Shown: positions 16,333 through 24,501 of the stretch, in pieces
How positions within the stretch are numbered: the stretch's first letter is position 1
How the letters are laid out: every line of letters starts with the position of its first letter
Made by a program: the position numbers and the translations under genes
Assembly: GCA_027069135.1 (NCBI GenBank)
Contig: JALXFE010000445.1
Span: forward strand, 1-43,366
DNA: 43,366 nt
Direction: 5' to 3'
Source of the DNA: Thermoanaerobaculia bacterium
Lineage (GTDB): Bacteria; Acidobacteriota; Thermoanaerobaculia; Multivoradales; JAHZIX01
Notes under the pieces: generated by a model
Told to the model about the DNA's origin: nothing
What the model saw: only the letters and a program-made list of their open reading frames with translations
Databases searched by the model: none

Positions 16333-17730
16333 ATGACCGATACACGAATCGAGAAAGACAGCCTCGGTGAGATCGAGGTTCCGGGGGATGGATATTACGG
16401 GGCGCAGACGGAGCGGGCGCGGCAGAATTTTCCCGTCAGCGGGCTGCGCTTTCCGCGGCGCTTCATCGCCGCCATGGGGATGATCAAGAGGGGCGCGGCG
16501 GTGGTCAATGCCGAGATGGAGATCGTTTCCCGGGAGATCTCCGATGCCATCGTCCAGGCCGCTGACGAGGTGATCGGGGGGCGCCACGACAAGGAATTCC
16601 CGCTGGATATCTTCCAGACCGGTTCCGGGACCTCGACCAATATGAATACCAACGAGGTGATCTCCAACCGGGCCATCGAGATTCTCGGCGGCACCCTGGG
16701 GAGCAAGTCACCGGTCCATCCCAACGATCACGTCAATGCCGGGCAATCGAGCAACGATACGATTCCCACGGCCATCCATGTGTCAGCCTACGGCGCCCTG
16801 GTGGAGGATCTGGAGCCGGCGCTGGAGACCCTCGCTGGTTCCCTCGAAGCCAAGGCGAAGGAGTTTGACGACGTCGTAAAGATCGGCCGGACCCACCTGG
16901 CGGATGCGGTTCCGGTGCGCCTCGGGCAGGAGTTTGGCGGCTACGCGCATCAGGTGCGCGGCGGCTTAGCTCGCCTTCAGGCCGTCAAGCCCCGGCTGGC
17001 GGAGCTGGCATTGGGGGGAACGGCGGTGGGGACGGGTTTGAACGCCCCTCCGGGCTTTGCCGATCGGGTCATCGAGCGCATCGCCGAACGCACCGGCCAT
17101 CCCTTCGTGCCGGCTCCCAACCGCTTTGAGGCCTTGGCCGCCAAGGACGCCGCCGTGGAGGTTTCGGGAGCCTTGAAGACGATTGCGGTGTCCTTGACCA
17201 AGATCGCCAACGACCTGCGGTGGCTCTCCTCCGGTCCCAGAACGGGCTTTGCCGAGATTTCGATCCCTAGCCTGCAGCCGGGAAGCTCGATCATGCCGGG
17301 GAAGATCAATCCGGTGATTCCGGAGTCGGTGTTGATGGTCTGCGCTCAGGTCATCGGCAACGACGCCACCATCGTCCTGGGAGGCATGGCGGGGAATTTC
17401 GAGCTCAACGTCATGATGCCGGTGATCGCTTACAACCTGCTGCAGTCCATCGAGATCCTGGCGAGCTCCTCTAGGCTCTTGGCCCGGCGTTGCGTCGACG
17501 GCATCGAGGCCAATCGGGAGCGCTGCCGGCAGATGGTGGAGCAAAGTCTGGCCATGGTCACCTCCCTGGCCCCCAAGATCGGCTACGACGCGGCAGCGGC
17601 CATCGCCAAGGAGGCCTTCGCCACCGGGCGCACGGTCCGCGACCTGGCGACGGAGAAGGGAGTTCTACCTCCTGACGAGTTGGAGCAGGCCCTCGACGCC
17701 CGAGCCCAGACGGAGGGGGGGATTCAGTAG
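16333..17730 (+). CDS. fumC: Class II fumarate hydratase
   Basis: 465-aa fumarase interconverting fumarate and malate, an iron-independent homotetramer of the TCA cycle. Signature [10 protein letters not shown] is present (about 316-325), with conserved [33 protein letters not shown] and [17 protein letters not shown] lies 6 bp before the ATG at 16333; an ATG two codons earlier (16327) directly abuts that site and is less likely. The gene is divergent from the RelA/SpoT-fold operon, with ~180 bp between the operator array and this start. No sign of truncation. Confidence 0.95.
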   Translation: MTDTRIEKDSLGEIEVPGDGYYGAQTERARQNFPVSGLRFPRRFIAAMGMIKRGAAVVNAEMEIVSREISDAIVQAADEVIGGRHDKEFPLDIFQTGSGTSTNMNTNEVISNRAIEILGGTLGSKSPVHPNDHVNAGQSSNDTIPTAIHVSAYGALVEDLEPALETLAGSLEAKAKEFDDVVKIGRTHLADAVPVRLGQEFGGYAHQVRGGLARLQAVKPRLAELALGGTAVGTGLNAPPGFADRVIERIAERTGHPFVPAPNRFEALAAKDAAVEVSGALKTIAVSLTKIANDLRWLSSGPRTGFAEISIPSLQPGSSIMPGKINPVIPESVLMVCAQVIGNDATIVLGGMAGNFELNVMMPVIAYNLLQSIEILASSSRLLARRCVDGIEANRERCRQMVEQSLAMVTSLAPKIGYDAAAAIAKEAFATGRTVRDLATEKGVLPPDELEQALDARAQTEGGIQ

Positions 17731-17770
17731 GTACCGCCTTATTTACGCCGCTATACGGTAAGATCACCTC

Positions 17771-18850
17771 ATGTCGGACGCCGGTGATCGACGGATTCTG
17801 CACTGCGACATGGACTGCTTCTACGCGGCGGTTCATGCCCGGGATGATCCGTCGATCCGTGGCAAGCCGGTGGTGATCGGGGGGAAGCCCCAGAGTCGGG
17901 GAGTGGTGGCGGCGGCGAGTTACGAGGCGCGGAAATTCGGCGTTCACTCCGCCATGCCTTCCGCCCAGGCTTATCGCCTCTGCCCCCAGGGGGTCTTTCT
18001 CAAGCCGGACTTCTCCCGGTACCGGGAGGAGTCCCAGAAGATTTTTGCCATCTACCGGCAGATCACTCCCCTCGTGCAGACCGTTTCCCTGGACGAGGCC
18101 TATCTAGACGTCACCGAGCATCTAGAGCCCTTCGGCACCGCGACCCGGGTCGCTCGCGAGATTCGTCGACGGGTGCTCGAGGAGCGCCGACTCACGGTCA
18201 GTGTGGGGGTGGGCCCCAGCCGTTTGGTGGCGAAAATCGCCTCGGACTACAACAAACCGGACGGCCTGACCGTAGTGCCACCGGAGAGGGTGCAGGATTT
18301 CTTGGATCCCATGCCCGCAAGGCGCCTCCAGGGCGTCGGTCCGGCGACCGAAAAGTCCTTATTGGCTCTCGGGGTCGAATCGATCCAGGACCTTCGGGGG
18401 ATTTCTCTCGAGATTCTAAGAGGCCGCTTCGGGAAACACGGGCAAGGGCTCTACCACTACGCCCGGGGCATCGATCACCGGGCGGTCCAACCCCATCGAG
18501 ATCGCAAGAGCCTGGGCTCTGAGAGTACTTTCGCTCAGGATCTTCGGGAGATTTCCCAGATGGAAGCGGAGATTCTTCGCCTGGCGGGGAAGGTGGCGCG
18601 GGGCCTGGAGGGGAGGGGCTTGACGGCCCAAACCGTGACTCTCAAGGCGCGGTACCCGGACTTTACGACGGTGACCCGCTCCTTATCTTTGGGTACGGCG
18701 ACTCGAGACGCGGAGCTTCTGGCGAAGACCGCCCTAGCTCTCCTCGGCCGTACCGAGGCGGGAGAGCGCGGAGTGCGGCTTCTCGGGGTCACGGCCTCTC
18801 GCCTGCGCTCAGGGGGACCGATCCAGCTGCCTCTCTTCCCCACGAGCTAA
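17771..18850 (+). CDS. dinB: DNA polymerase IV (Y family)
   Basis: 359-aa translesion polymerase. Palm catalytic residues are Asp13 (HCDMDCFYAAV) and the Asp108-Glu109 pair (SLDEAYLDV). YEARKFGVHSAMP, SVGVGPSRLVAKIASDYNKPDGL and the helix-hairpin-helix around GVGPATEKSL are typical. The C-terminus carries QLPLF, the beta-clamp-binding motif. It starts 40 bp after fumC. No LexA-type operator is obvious upstream, so induction by DNA damage is not shown. Confidence 0.95.
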   Translation: MSDAGDRRILHCDMDCFYAAVHARDDPSIRGKPVVIGGKPQSRGVVAAASYEARKFGVHSAMPSAQAYRLCPQGVFLKPDFSRYREESQKIFAIYRQITPLVQTVSLDEAYLDVTEHLEPFGTATRVAREIRRRVLEERRLTVSVGVGPSRLVAKIASDYNKPDGLTVVPPERVQDFLDPMPARRLQGVGPATEKSLLALGVESIQDLRGISLEILRGRFGKHGQGLYHYARGIDHRAVQPHRDRKSLGSESTFAQDLREISQMEAEILRLAGKVARGLEGRGLTAQTVTLKARYPDFTTVTRSLSLGTATRDAELLAKTALALLGRTEAGERGVRLLGVTASRLRSGGPIQLPLFPTS

Positions 18851-18898
18851 GAGTGGGGTACCCTTTATGCTAACTATCTGTCAGAAGGGAGTTTGTGG

Positions 18899-20008
18899 TT
18901 GAAGCGTCCGGATCCTGCGGTCTTGCGTCTGATCATCTTCGGTGGCTCGTTGGTCGCTGCGGTGGTCCTCCTGATCATCTTCGATAGTGTCTTCATGCCC
19001 TTGTTGATGGGGTTGGGGCTGGCCTATCTCTTCGATCCCGCGGTCAGCTGGTTCGAGAAGCGAGGTCGCTCCCGGGTGACCGGGGTGATCGTCATTTGCC
19101 TGGTTCTGATCCTGGTCTTGACGGGGCTCGTGCTCTACCTGATCCCAGCGGCAAACCATCAACTAGCGGGCCTCAAGGAGAATCTGCCTCGATACACGGA
19201 GAAGTTACGGCAGCAGGCGGAGCCTCTCCTACAGCGCCTGGAGGCTCGCTTTCCGGAAAAGCTCGAGGAATTCCAGGGGAAGGCCGAGGCCGCGCTTCAG
19301 GAGAACCTACCGAAGCTTGCCGGCTCGGTAGGGAAAGCCGTCAAACAGGTCTTCTCCAGTGTTCTCGGGCTGGTGCTCTTTCTCCTCAATCTGATTTTCG
19401 TCCCGGTCTTTGCTTTCTACCTCCTGGTGGACCTTCCCAAGATCAAGAAGCAAGCGGCGGGATTGATTCCCAAGCCCTACCGGTCGGTGATTCTCGAGCG
19501 CCTGGGGGAGGTCAACATGGCGGTGGCCAGCTTCCTGCGGGGACAGCTGACCATCGCTCTGATCCTGGCCGCCATCAACGCCACCGGGCTGCTGCTCCTC
19601 GGGGTGCCTCTGGGGTTGCTCATCGGTCTGGTGGCGGGGTTGGCGAATATGATTCCCTACATGGCCCTGGTGGTGGGGCTGATGCCCGCCATGCTGCTGT
19701 GTTGGGCGGAATACGGTAGCGTGGCACGGCTGTTGGGAGTCGTGGCGGTCTTCGGTGGTGCCCAACTCCTTGAAGGGACGTTCTTGAGCCCCCGGATCCT
19801 GAGCAAGAGCGTCAACTTACATCCGGTGTGGGTGCTCCTGGCGATCATCGCCGGCGGTAGTTGGTTCGGTTTCTTCGGCATGATGTTGGCGGTTCCCGTC
19901 ACCGCGGCCATTCAGGTTTTTGTCTCTCATTGGCTCGAGCTCTACCGGTCCTCGAGGATCTTCACGGGGAGTGGGCCAGAGCCCGGCACTGTCGAGCCTT
20001 CCCCTTGA
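18899..20008 (+). CDS. AI-2E family transporter (PerM/TqsA-like permease)
   Basis: About 369-aa inner-membrane protein with roughly seven or eight hydrophobic helices: a pair at ~10-50, one at ~62-82, and a cluster from ~150 to the end. The hydrophilic coiled segment between (LKENLPRYTEKLRQQAEPLL...) is characteristic. FVPVFAFYLLVDLPKIKK and the late GGAQLLEGTFLSPRILSKSVNLHPVWVL region are hallmarks of the AI-2E family. Members range from quorum-signal exporters to Na+/H+ antiporters, so substrate cannot be assigned. The start is a TTG at 18899, about 8 bp from GGGAG; a TTG at 18893 is too close to that site. It is 48 bp from dinB. Confidence 0.88.
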   Translation: MKRPDPAVLRLIIFGGSLVAAVVLLIIFDSVFMPLLMGLGLAYLFDPAVSWFEKRGRSRVTGVIVICLVLILVLTGLVLYLIPAANHQLAGLKENLPRYTEKLRQQAEPLLQRLEARFPEKLEEFQGKAEAALQENLPKLAGSVGKAVKQVFSSVLGLVLFLLNLIFVPVFAFYLLVDLPKIKKQAAGLIPKPYRSVILERLGEVNMAVASFLRGQLTIALILAAINATGLLLLGVPLGLLIGLVAGLANMIPYMALVVGLMPAMLLCWAEYGSVARLLGVVAVFGGAQLLEGTFLSPRILSKSVNLHPVWVLLAIIAGGSWFGFFGMMLAVPVTAAIQVFVSHWLELYRSSRIFTGSGPEPGTVEPSP

Positions 20009-20057
20009 AGCTTTCGTCGTCCGGTGCGTCCCGTGCGACGATTCCAGGAGATAGATC

Positions 20058-21731
20058 ATGGGTCGAGATCTGATACGCATTCTGAGCCTTTCGCTCCTGC
20101 TGAGCCTCCTGGGAGCGATGCTGCTGTCGGCGGAGCAGGACGGCCCGGGGGTTTTCGCCGAGATCATCGATGTTCGGGTGGTGAATATCGAAGCTGTTGT
20201 CACCGACAAGGACGGCGTTCGAATCTCTGGCCTGGGCCCGGAGGATTTTGAGTTGAAGGTCGATGGGGAGGAGATCCCCGTCACCTACTTCACCGAGGTG
20301 CTCGGGGGCACTGCGGTGGCCCGGGGGCAGGCCGGTGCGACATCCGGGCTTCCCTCCCTGCAACCGGGAGAACCGGTAGAGACGAGCTACCTGGTCTTCA
20401 TCGACGATTTCTTCTCCATTCAGCGAGACCGTGATCGGGTGCTGGAGGCCCTCGCCGAGGACCTGCCGCTCATGACCCCGGGGGACCGTTTCGCCATCGT
20501 GGCCTACGATGGTCGTCGTCTGGAGATGCTCAGCTCCTGGACGCAATCCGCGCCGGAGGTCGAGCGGGTTCTAAAGGAGGCGAAACGGCGTCCTACGCGA
20601 GGCCTTCAGAGGGTGCTGGAGCAGCGTACATTTCGTAGGAATCTGGCGGATACCCGGGCACTGACCGGCGGAGACCGGTTCGGCACCATCGACGGCAACC
20701 TCGGGGTGGAGGAGGAGCGCTACGCCCAGGAGCTTTCGTCTCAGGTCGAGAGAGTCGTCTCGGCGGCAGCAGCCACCTTGAGAGGTTTCGCTTCGCCTCC
20801 CGGTCGCAAGGTGATGCTGCTCCTCTCCGGAGGGTGGCCCTATCTGCCCCTGGAGTTTGCCATCGGGAGTCGGGATCGGATCTTCTTCGAGCGGGGTATC
20901 GCGGCCGGCCCGGAGCTGTTTCAGCCGCTGACGGATACCGCGAATCGCTTGGGCTACACCCTTTACCCGGTGGATGTTCCGGGACTCGACAACGAGATAG
21001 GAGACATCGAATTCAATCGCTCGAGTTCCACCACCGGCAGGGCTGGTACCGCCACCAACGCCGGCGATGCCTTGGGCTTTACCCGTGAGCAGATTCTTCA
21101 TTCGAGTCTCACCCATCTGGCTCGGGAAACCGGTGGCCAGGCACTTCTCAACTCCCGTCGGCTCGACAGCCTTCCCAAGGTGGCGGAAGACACTCGCTCC
21201 TACTATTGGCTGGGCTTCAGCCCGCCGTGGCAGGGGGACGATCAAGTTCACGATGTTCGGATCCGTATGCGCCAAAAGGGCCTCAAGATTCGTTCCCGAG
21301 AGAGCTTTAGGGATCTCTCACGGAGCAGCCAGATCACCAATATGGTCGAAAGTGCCATGCTTTTCGGTAATTCCCCCAGCGCTCTGCCCTTGGCGCTCGA
21401 ATTCGGGAAGCCGAAGCGAGCGGGGATCGGCAAGGTGACGCTACCGTTGAACATTCAATTCCCGGCGAAAGAGGTTATCCTCCTGCCGACGGCGGATGGG
21501 TATTCCGCTCAGTTGGAGCTACGCATCGCGGCGATCAACAAATACGGGGAGAGATCCGACATCCCGGTGAGCATCATCGCTGTCGAGAGGGCCGATCCCC
21601 CGGACGAAAACTTGGTGCTCAGTTTCTCGACTCAACTCAAGGTGCGCAAAGGAGAACACGATGTCGTGGTATCCATCTACGACCCAGCCAGCGGCGCCTT
21701 ACTTTCCTCCCGCAAGACGATTCATCCCTGA
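20058..21731 (+). CDS. Exported VWFA-related protein (acidobacterial type)
   Basis: 557 aa with an N-terminal signal peptide (LIRILSLSLLLSLLGAMLLSA). The start VNIEAVVTDKDGVRISGLGPEDFELKVDGE and the following LVFIDDFFSI are the pattern of the VWFA-related Acidobacterial domain (TIGR03436 type). The metal-ion site is degenerate (DDFFS instead of DxSxS). A middle insert of ~80 residues and a C-terminal beta-rich portion (LELRIAAINKYGE) complete it. It presumably acts in the periplasm or on the cell surface in protein binding. AGGAG precedes the ATG. This family strongly suggests the phylum. Confidence 0.85.
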   Translation: MGRDLIRILSLSLLLSLLGAMLLSAEQDGPGVFAEIIDVRVVNIEAVVTDKDGVRISGLGPEDFELKVDGEEIPVTYFTEVLGGTAVARGQAGATSGLPSLQPGEPVETSYLVFIDDFFSIQRDRDRVLEALAEDLPLMTPGDRFAIVAYDGRRLEMLSSWTQSAPEVERVLKEAKRRPTRGLQRVLEQRTFRRNLADTRALTGGDRFGTIDGNLGVEEERYAQELSSQVERVVSAAAATLRGFASPPGRKVMLLLSGGWPYLPLEFAIGSRDRIFFERGIAAGPELFQPLTDTANRLGYTLYPVDVPGLDNEIGDIEFNRSSSTTGRAGTATNAGDALGFTREQILHSSLTHLARETGGQALLNSRRLDSLPKVAEDTRSYYWLGFSPPWQGDDQVHDVRIRMRQKGLKIRSRESFRDLSRSSQITNMVESAMLFGNSPSALPLALEFGKPKRAGIGKVTLPLNIQFPAKEVILLPTADGYSAQLELRIAAINKYGERSDIPVSIIAVERADPPDENLVLSFSTQLKVRKGEHDVVVSIYDPASGALLSSRKTIHP

Positions 21732-22088
21732 TTTTCCGCCTAGTGGCTAGCATCTCGCCCTGAAGCTGTTAAGATGCGGCCCCACTTTTTCGGGGCTTCT
21801 GGATCCTTTCCAGTATAGGACCTCTTGAATCTTGAAGTCTTCTTGAGTTGTCTGTTATAACAGCAGTGCGTTCACATTAGGGATCCCACTAGCGGAAAGG
21901 CGCAGCGAAATGCTGGTGCAGACAGAAAATTTGTTTATAGAAAATAGATGAATGTCTATTACTGAATTCCCAGATTTTTCTCGGCCTTTGTCCCGTCTAT
22001 GCATGAATTTCGAACACCTCATTTGGAGGGCAATGTCTATCCGGCTTGCCTATCCCCATCGCAACATCTACACCTAGGAGGCATAACC
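21732..22088. other. Gene-free leader region of small exported protein
   Basis: 357 bp, clearly more AT-rich after 21820 than its surroundings. It contains a GCCCC/GGGGC hairpin at 21779-21796 (loop with T5, no U tail, so only a weak terminator candidate), a promoter-like stretch with a palindrome near 21832-21863, and a 6-bp hairpin AATAGA/TCTATT at 21943-21960 in the probable 5' leader. An in-frame ATG at 21999 lacks a ribosome site. Confidence 0.45.
21832..21863 (+). promoter_or_regulatory. Candidate promoter with 12-bp palindrome
   Basis: TTGAAG (21832-21837), 18 bp, then TATAAC (21856-21861). The -10 is embedded in the perfect palindrome CTGTTATAACAG (21852-21863), which may be an operator. 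It would drive the 96-aa exported protein about 225 bp downstream. Confidence 0.4.
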
Positions 22089-22379
22089 ATGTTCCGTAAC
22101 GTAACTCTCATCACCCTCGTCGTCGCTCTGATCACCGTCGTCGCCGTCCCCGCTACCTTCGCCGCTCAATCCGCCTCTTCTGACAGCGCGACCCTCGAAG
22201 CCCCCGCCCAGGTCACCACCTCCACCGTCTCCGCTCAAGGTGCAAGTCTCGTGGATCGTCTCGTCGGTTTCTTCTTGGGAATCGCCGGCAGTGCTTGGGA
22301 TGGGGACTCCAATAACGCGGACGCTGGTGGTCGTGATGGAGATATTGGTGCGAACTTCGATCCCAACAGTCGGACCTAG
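22089..22379 (+). CDS. Small exported protein of unknown function
   Basis: 96 aa. AGGAGG lies 7 bp upstream of the ATG, a near-ideal ribosome site. Residues 1-26 form a signal peptide (MFRNVTLITLVVALITVVAV, PATFAA), followed by a Ser/Thr/Ala-rich linker, a short hydrophobic segment (LVDRLVGFFLGIAG) and an Asp/Asn/Gly-rich tail (WDGDSNNADAGGRDGDIGA). I recognise no family. Strong translation signals, a long leader and secretion suggest an abundant envelope peptide or a precursor of a signalling peptide. The next gene on the same strand, 355 bp on with its own promoter, encodes a soluble TPR protein. Confidence 0.7.
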   Translation: MFRNVTLITLVVALITVVAVPATFAAQSASSDSATLEAPAQVTTSTVSAQGASLVDRLVGFFLGIAGSAWDGDSNNADAGGRDGDIGANFDPNSRT

Positions 22380-22539
22380 ACCGTGCCATGTAGGAAACTC
22401 AGCCCCTCCCATTTTCCGATGAAAAGGTCGTTTGCCGTCTTGGGGAGAGCTTCCTGGGGTCTGTCGCACGAAACCGCGGAGGGATCAGCACTACTGGAGC
22501 ATGGATGCTCTGACTGGGAGAATTTTTTTCGAGGGGGGG

Positions 22540-22568
22540 TTGTCATACTTTTTAGGATGTTTTAAACT
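22540..22568 (+). promoter_or_regulatory. Promoter of TPR gene
   Basis: TTGTCA (22540-22545), exactly 17 bp, TAAACT (22563-22568), lying in a locally AT-rich stretch. Predicted initiation near 22575 places the three 18-bp repeats at 22596-22649 in the transcribed leader. Confidence 0.55.
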
Positions 22569-22595
22569 CAATACCTGAGGCGGGAGGGTTGCTAG

Positions 22596-22649
22596 AGTCT
22601 CCCCGGAAGAGATAGTCTCCCCGGAAGAGAGAGCCTCCCCGGAAGAGTA
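22596..22649 (+). repeat. Three 18-bp direct repeats in leader of TPR gene
   Basis: Units 22596-22613, 22614-22631 and 22632-22649 read AGTCTCCCCGGAAGAGAT, AGTCTCCCCGGAAGAGAG and AGCCTCCCCGGAAGAGTA. The common core is CTCCCCGGAAGAG. They sit between the candidate promoter and the ATG at 22735 and could be protein-binding sites or an RNA element. Confidence 0.85.
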
Positions 22650-22734
22650 GGGGAGCCGAGATGGCGACTTCAGACTAGGCACACCGTAGATCTCTTCGCC
22701 TGGAACGCTAGATTAAGGAAGGGTAGATGAGTTC

Positions 22735-24045
22735 ATGAAAGACCTCGCAGCAGGAAAGGGAGTTGTTTTAGCCTTTCCTGGTGTTTGTCGCCCTGAGATG
22801 AGCGGTGGCGGCACCATAGCAAAGAACGGAGCCTTCCGAAGCCCAGCTATCGAGGCGGAGACGGCTTATACCTCCGACGGAGAGCAACCCGAAGGCTACG
22901 ACGAGGTATTCTCACGGCTCTCTGAGAGAGTGCGGACTGGGGATCGTATTGCCGCCAACGAGCGCGAGAACGCTCCTATGCGATTTGCCGAACTGCTTGC
23001 ATGTTCCTCAGCAGATAGAAGCGACCTCATCCGGGCTGATGAGCGCTTTCACTCGTTCCTTCTAGCTGAAATGCTCCTAGAGCGCAGCCGGGAAGCGCGC
23101 TCAGAAGATGATCTACCGCGGGCGAGAGAGTCCGCTGAGCTTGCTGTAGAAGTCGCAAAAAAACTGGATGAAAAATTTTACGGCCGGGAGCTCAAGATCG
23201 GTCTTGAGATGAGGGCTTGGTCAACATTAGGGAACAGCCTCCGTCTCCAGGGAAATCTTCGCGGTGCTGAAGCTGTTTTCGCAAACGTTGACAGGCTGAC
23301 TCCCGCTATCGCTCCGGATTCGGTGGAAAGAACCGACGCGCTGAGCTTCAGGGTGTCGTTCTTGACAGACCAGAATCGTCTGGAGGAGGCTCAGGCTGTT
23401 CTCCAGGAGCTGACAGAAATCTACCGAGCCACGGAGAATCCGGTCAAACTTGGCAAGACTTTGATCCAATATGGCCTAGTTCAGGAGAGGGCCGGAGATC
23501 TCGATTCTGCGATCGAGTCTCAGGTCGAGGCTCTCAGGCTCCTCAGGGAAAGTGGCGATGATCGCCTGTCGTCGTTCGCCTTGGGAAATCTCGCTAACTG
23601 TCTAGAAAAAGCCGACCGTAGCGAAGAAGCTCTGAAATTCTTAGGGCAGGCGCGCGAATGGATGGAAGAGTCTGGGACCGCGAGCTATTTGGCCCGCGCC
23701 AGATGGTTGGAAGGACGGATCGCGGCCTCCCTTGGCCAGGATAAGACCGCAGAAGATGCATTTATCTTCGTCAGAAAGTTCTTCACCGACAGAGCGGTGA
23801 GTATCGAAGCAGCCGCAGCTTGTTTTGACCTTGCCCTACTCTACTGTCGGCAGGATCGAATCCAGGAGCTCAAGCGACTAGCGACGGAGATGGTTCCCAT
23901 CTTCGAGCGGCAAGGCTTGGACCGTCAGGTCATGGCAGCCCTCATCCTCTTCCAGCATGCAGCAGAGAAGGAGATCGTGACCCTGGGTCTGGTTCAGGAG
24001 ATCGTAGCCTACGTCAAGCGTACGCAGAGTCACTCCAGCTCCTGA
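22735..24045 (+). CDS. Soluble TPR-repeat protein
   Basis: 436 aa, no signal peptide or membrane helix. The first ~50 residues are unordered-looking; from about 55 onward it is all helical. FHSFLLAEMLLERSREARSE leads into five to seven TPR-like repeats (LGNSLRLQGNLRGAEAVF, YGLVQERAGDLDSAIESQ, LGNLANCLEKADRSEEALKFL). The C-terminus VMAALILFQHAAEKE...VQEIVAYVKR is a recurrent ending of a large TPR family in Acidobacteriota. It is more AT-rich than most of the window. No catalytic or DNA-binding domain is seen, so it probably binds a protein or peptide. The ATG at 22735 has only a weak distant AAGGAAGGG, so the start is moderately certain. Confidence 0.8.
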   Translation: MKDLAAGKGVVLAFPGVCRPEMSGGGTIAKNGAFRSPAIEAETAYTSDGEQPEGYDEVFSRLSERVRTGDRIAANERENAPMRFAELLACSSADRSDLIRADERFHSFLLAEMLLERSREARSEDDLPRARESAELAVEVAKKLDEKFYGRELKIGLEMRAWSTLGNSLRLQGNLRGAEAVFANVDRLTPAIAPDSVERTDALSFRVSFLTDQNRLEEAQAVLQELTEIYRATENPVKLGKTLIQYGLVQERAGDLDSAIESQVEALRLLRESGDDRLSSFALGNLANCLEKADRSEEALKFLGQAREWMEESGTASYLARARWLEGRIAASLGQDKTAEDAFIFVRKFFTDRAVSIEAAAACFDLALLYCRQDRIQELKRLATEMVPIFERQGLDRQVMAALILFQHAAEKEIVTLGLVQEIVAYVKRTQSHSSS

Positions 24046-24068
24046 GAAGGCTCCTCTCGTCTTCAGTC

Positions 24069-24455
24069 CTAGCCTCCGTCCTCACCCCTTTTCAAACGAT
24101 CCATTCGTCTCCGGTCTTTTTTTGTAGGCCTACCGGAGCCTTGTTCGCGTTTGGCGGGCGTGGCTCGTAGGAGGCGCTCGAGGGGATCTCGGGTCGGGGG
24201 AGGAGGGCTTTGATCCTCGAAGAGCCGGGCGGCTTCCGCCTTGGGTAGGGGCTTGTCGCGCAGCTCCTTGACGATGAAGACTCGGTTCCATTCTCCCTTC
24301 TCAACTTCGATACGATCCTCTAGGGCGACGTTCCTGTGGGGCTTGGCGATAGAGCCGTTGACCCGTACACGGGAGAGGTTGCAGGCCCGGGTAGCCTGGC
24401 TACGGGTTTTGAAGGCCCGGGCGACCTGGAGCCACTTGTCGAGTCTCACCTTCAT
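24069..24455 (-). CDS. S4-domain RNA-binding protein (Hsp15-like)
   Basis: 128 aa. The N-terminal S4 fold is clear: VRLDKWLQVARAFKTRSQATRACNLSRVRVNG, then VALEDRIEVEKG. A basic C-terminal tail (KKDRRRMDRLKRG) follows, as in Hsp15/HslR, which binds stalled 50S-nascent chain complexes. Size and architecture fit that group; recycling of stalled ribosomes is inference from the family. It is divergent from the potassium channel gene with 46 bp between starts, and no clear ribosome site precedes the ATG. Confidence 0.85.
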   Translation of the reverse strand: MKVRLDKWLQVARAFKTRSQATRACNLSRVRVNGSIAKPHRNVALEDRIEVEKGEWNRVFIVKELRDKPLPKAEAARLFEDQSPPPPTRDPLERLLRATPAKREQGSGRPTKKDRRRMDRLKRGEDGG

Positions 24456-24501
24456 GTCGATAGTTTAGCTTGCTCTGGGGAACCGGATTAGAATCGGGAC
24501 G

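Noticed and set aside
21779-21796. Strong terminator after the VWFA-related gene
   Set aside because: The T-run is in the hairpin loop rather than after the stem, so I list it only as a weak candidate within the intergenic note.
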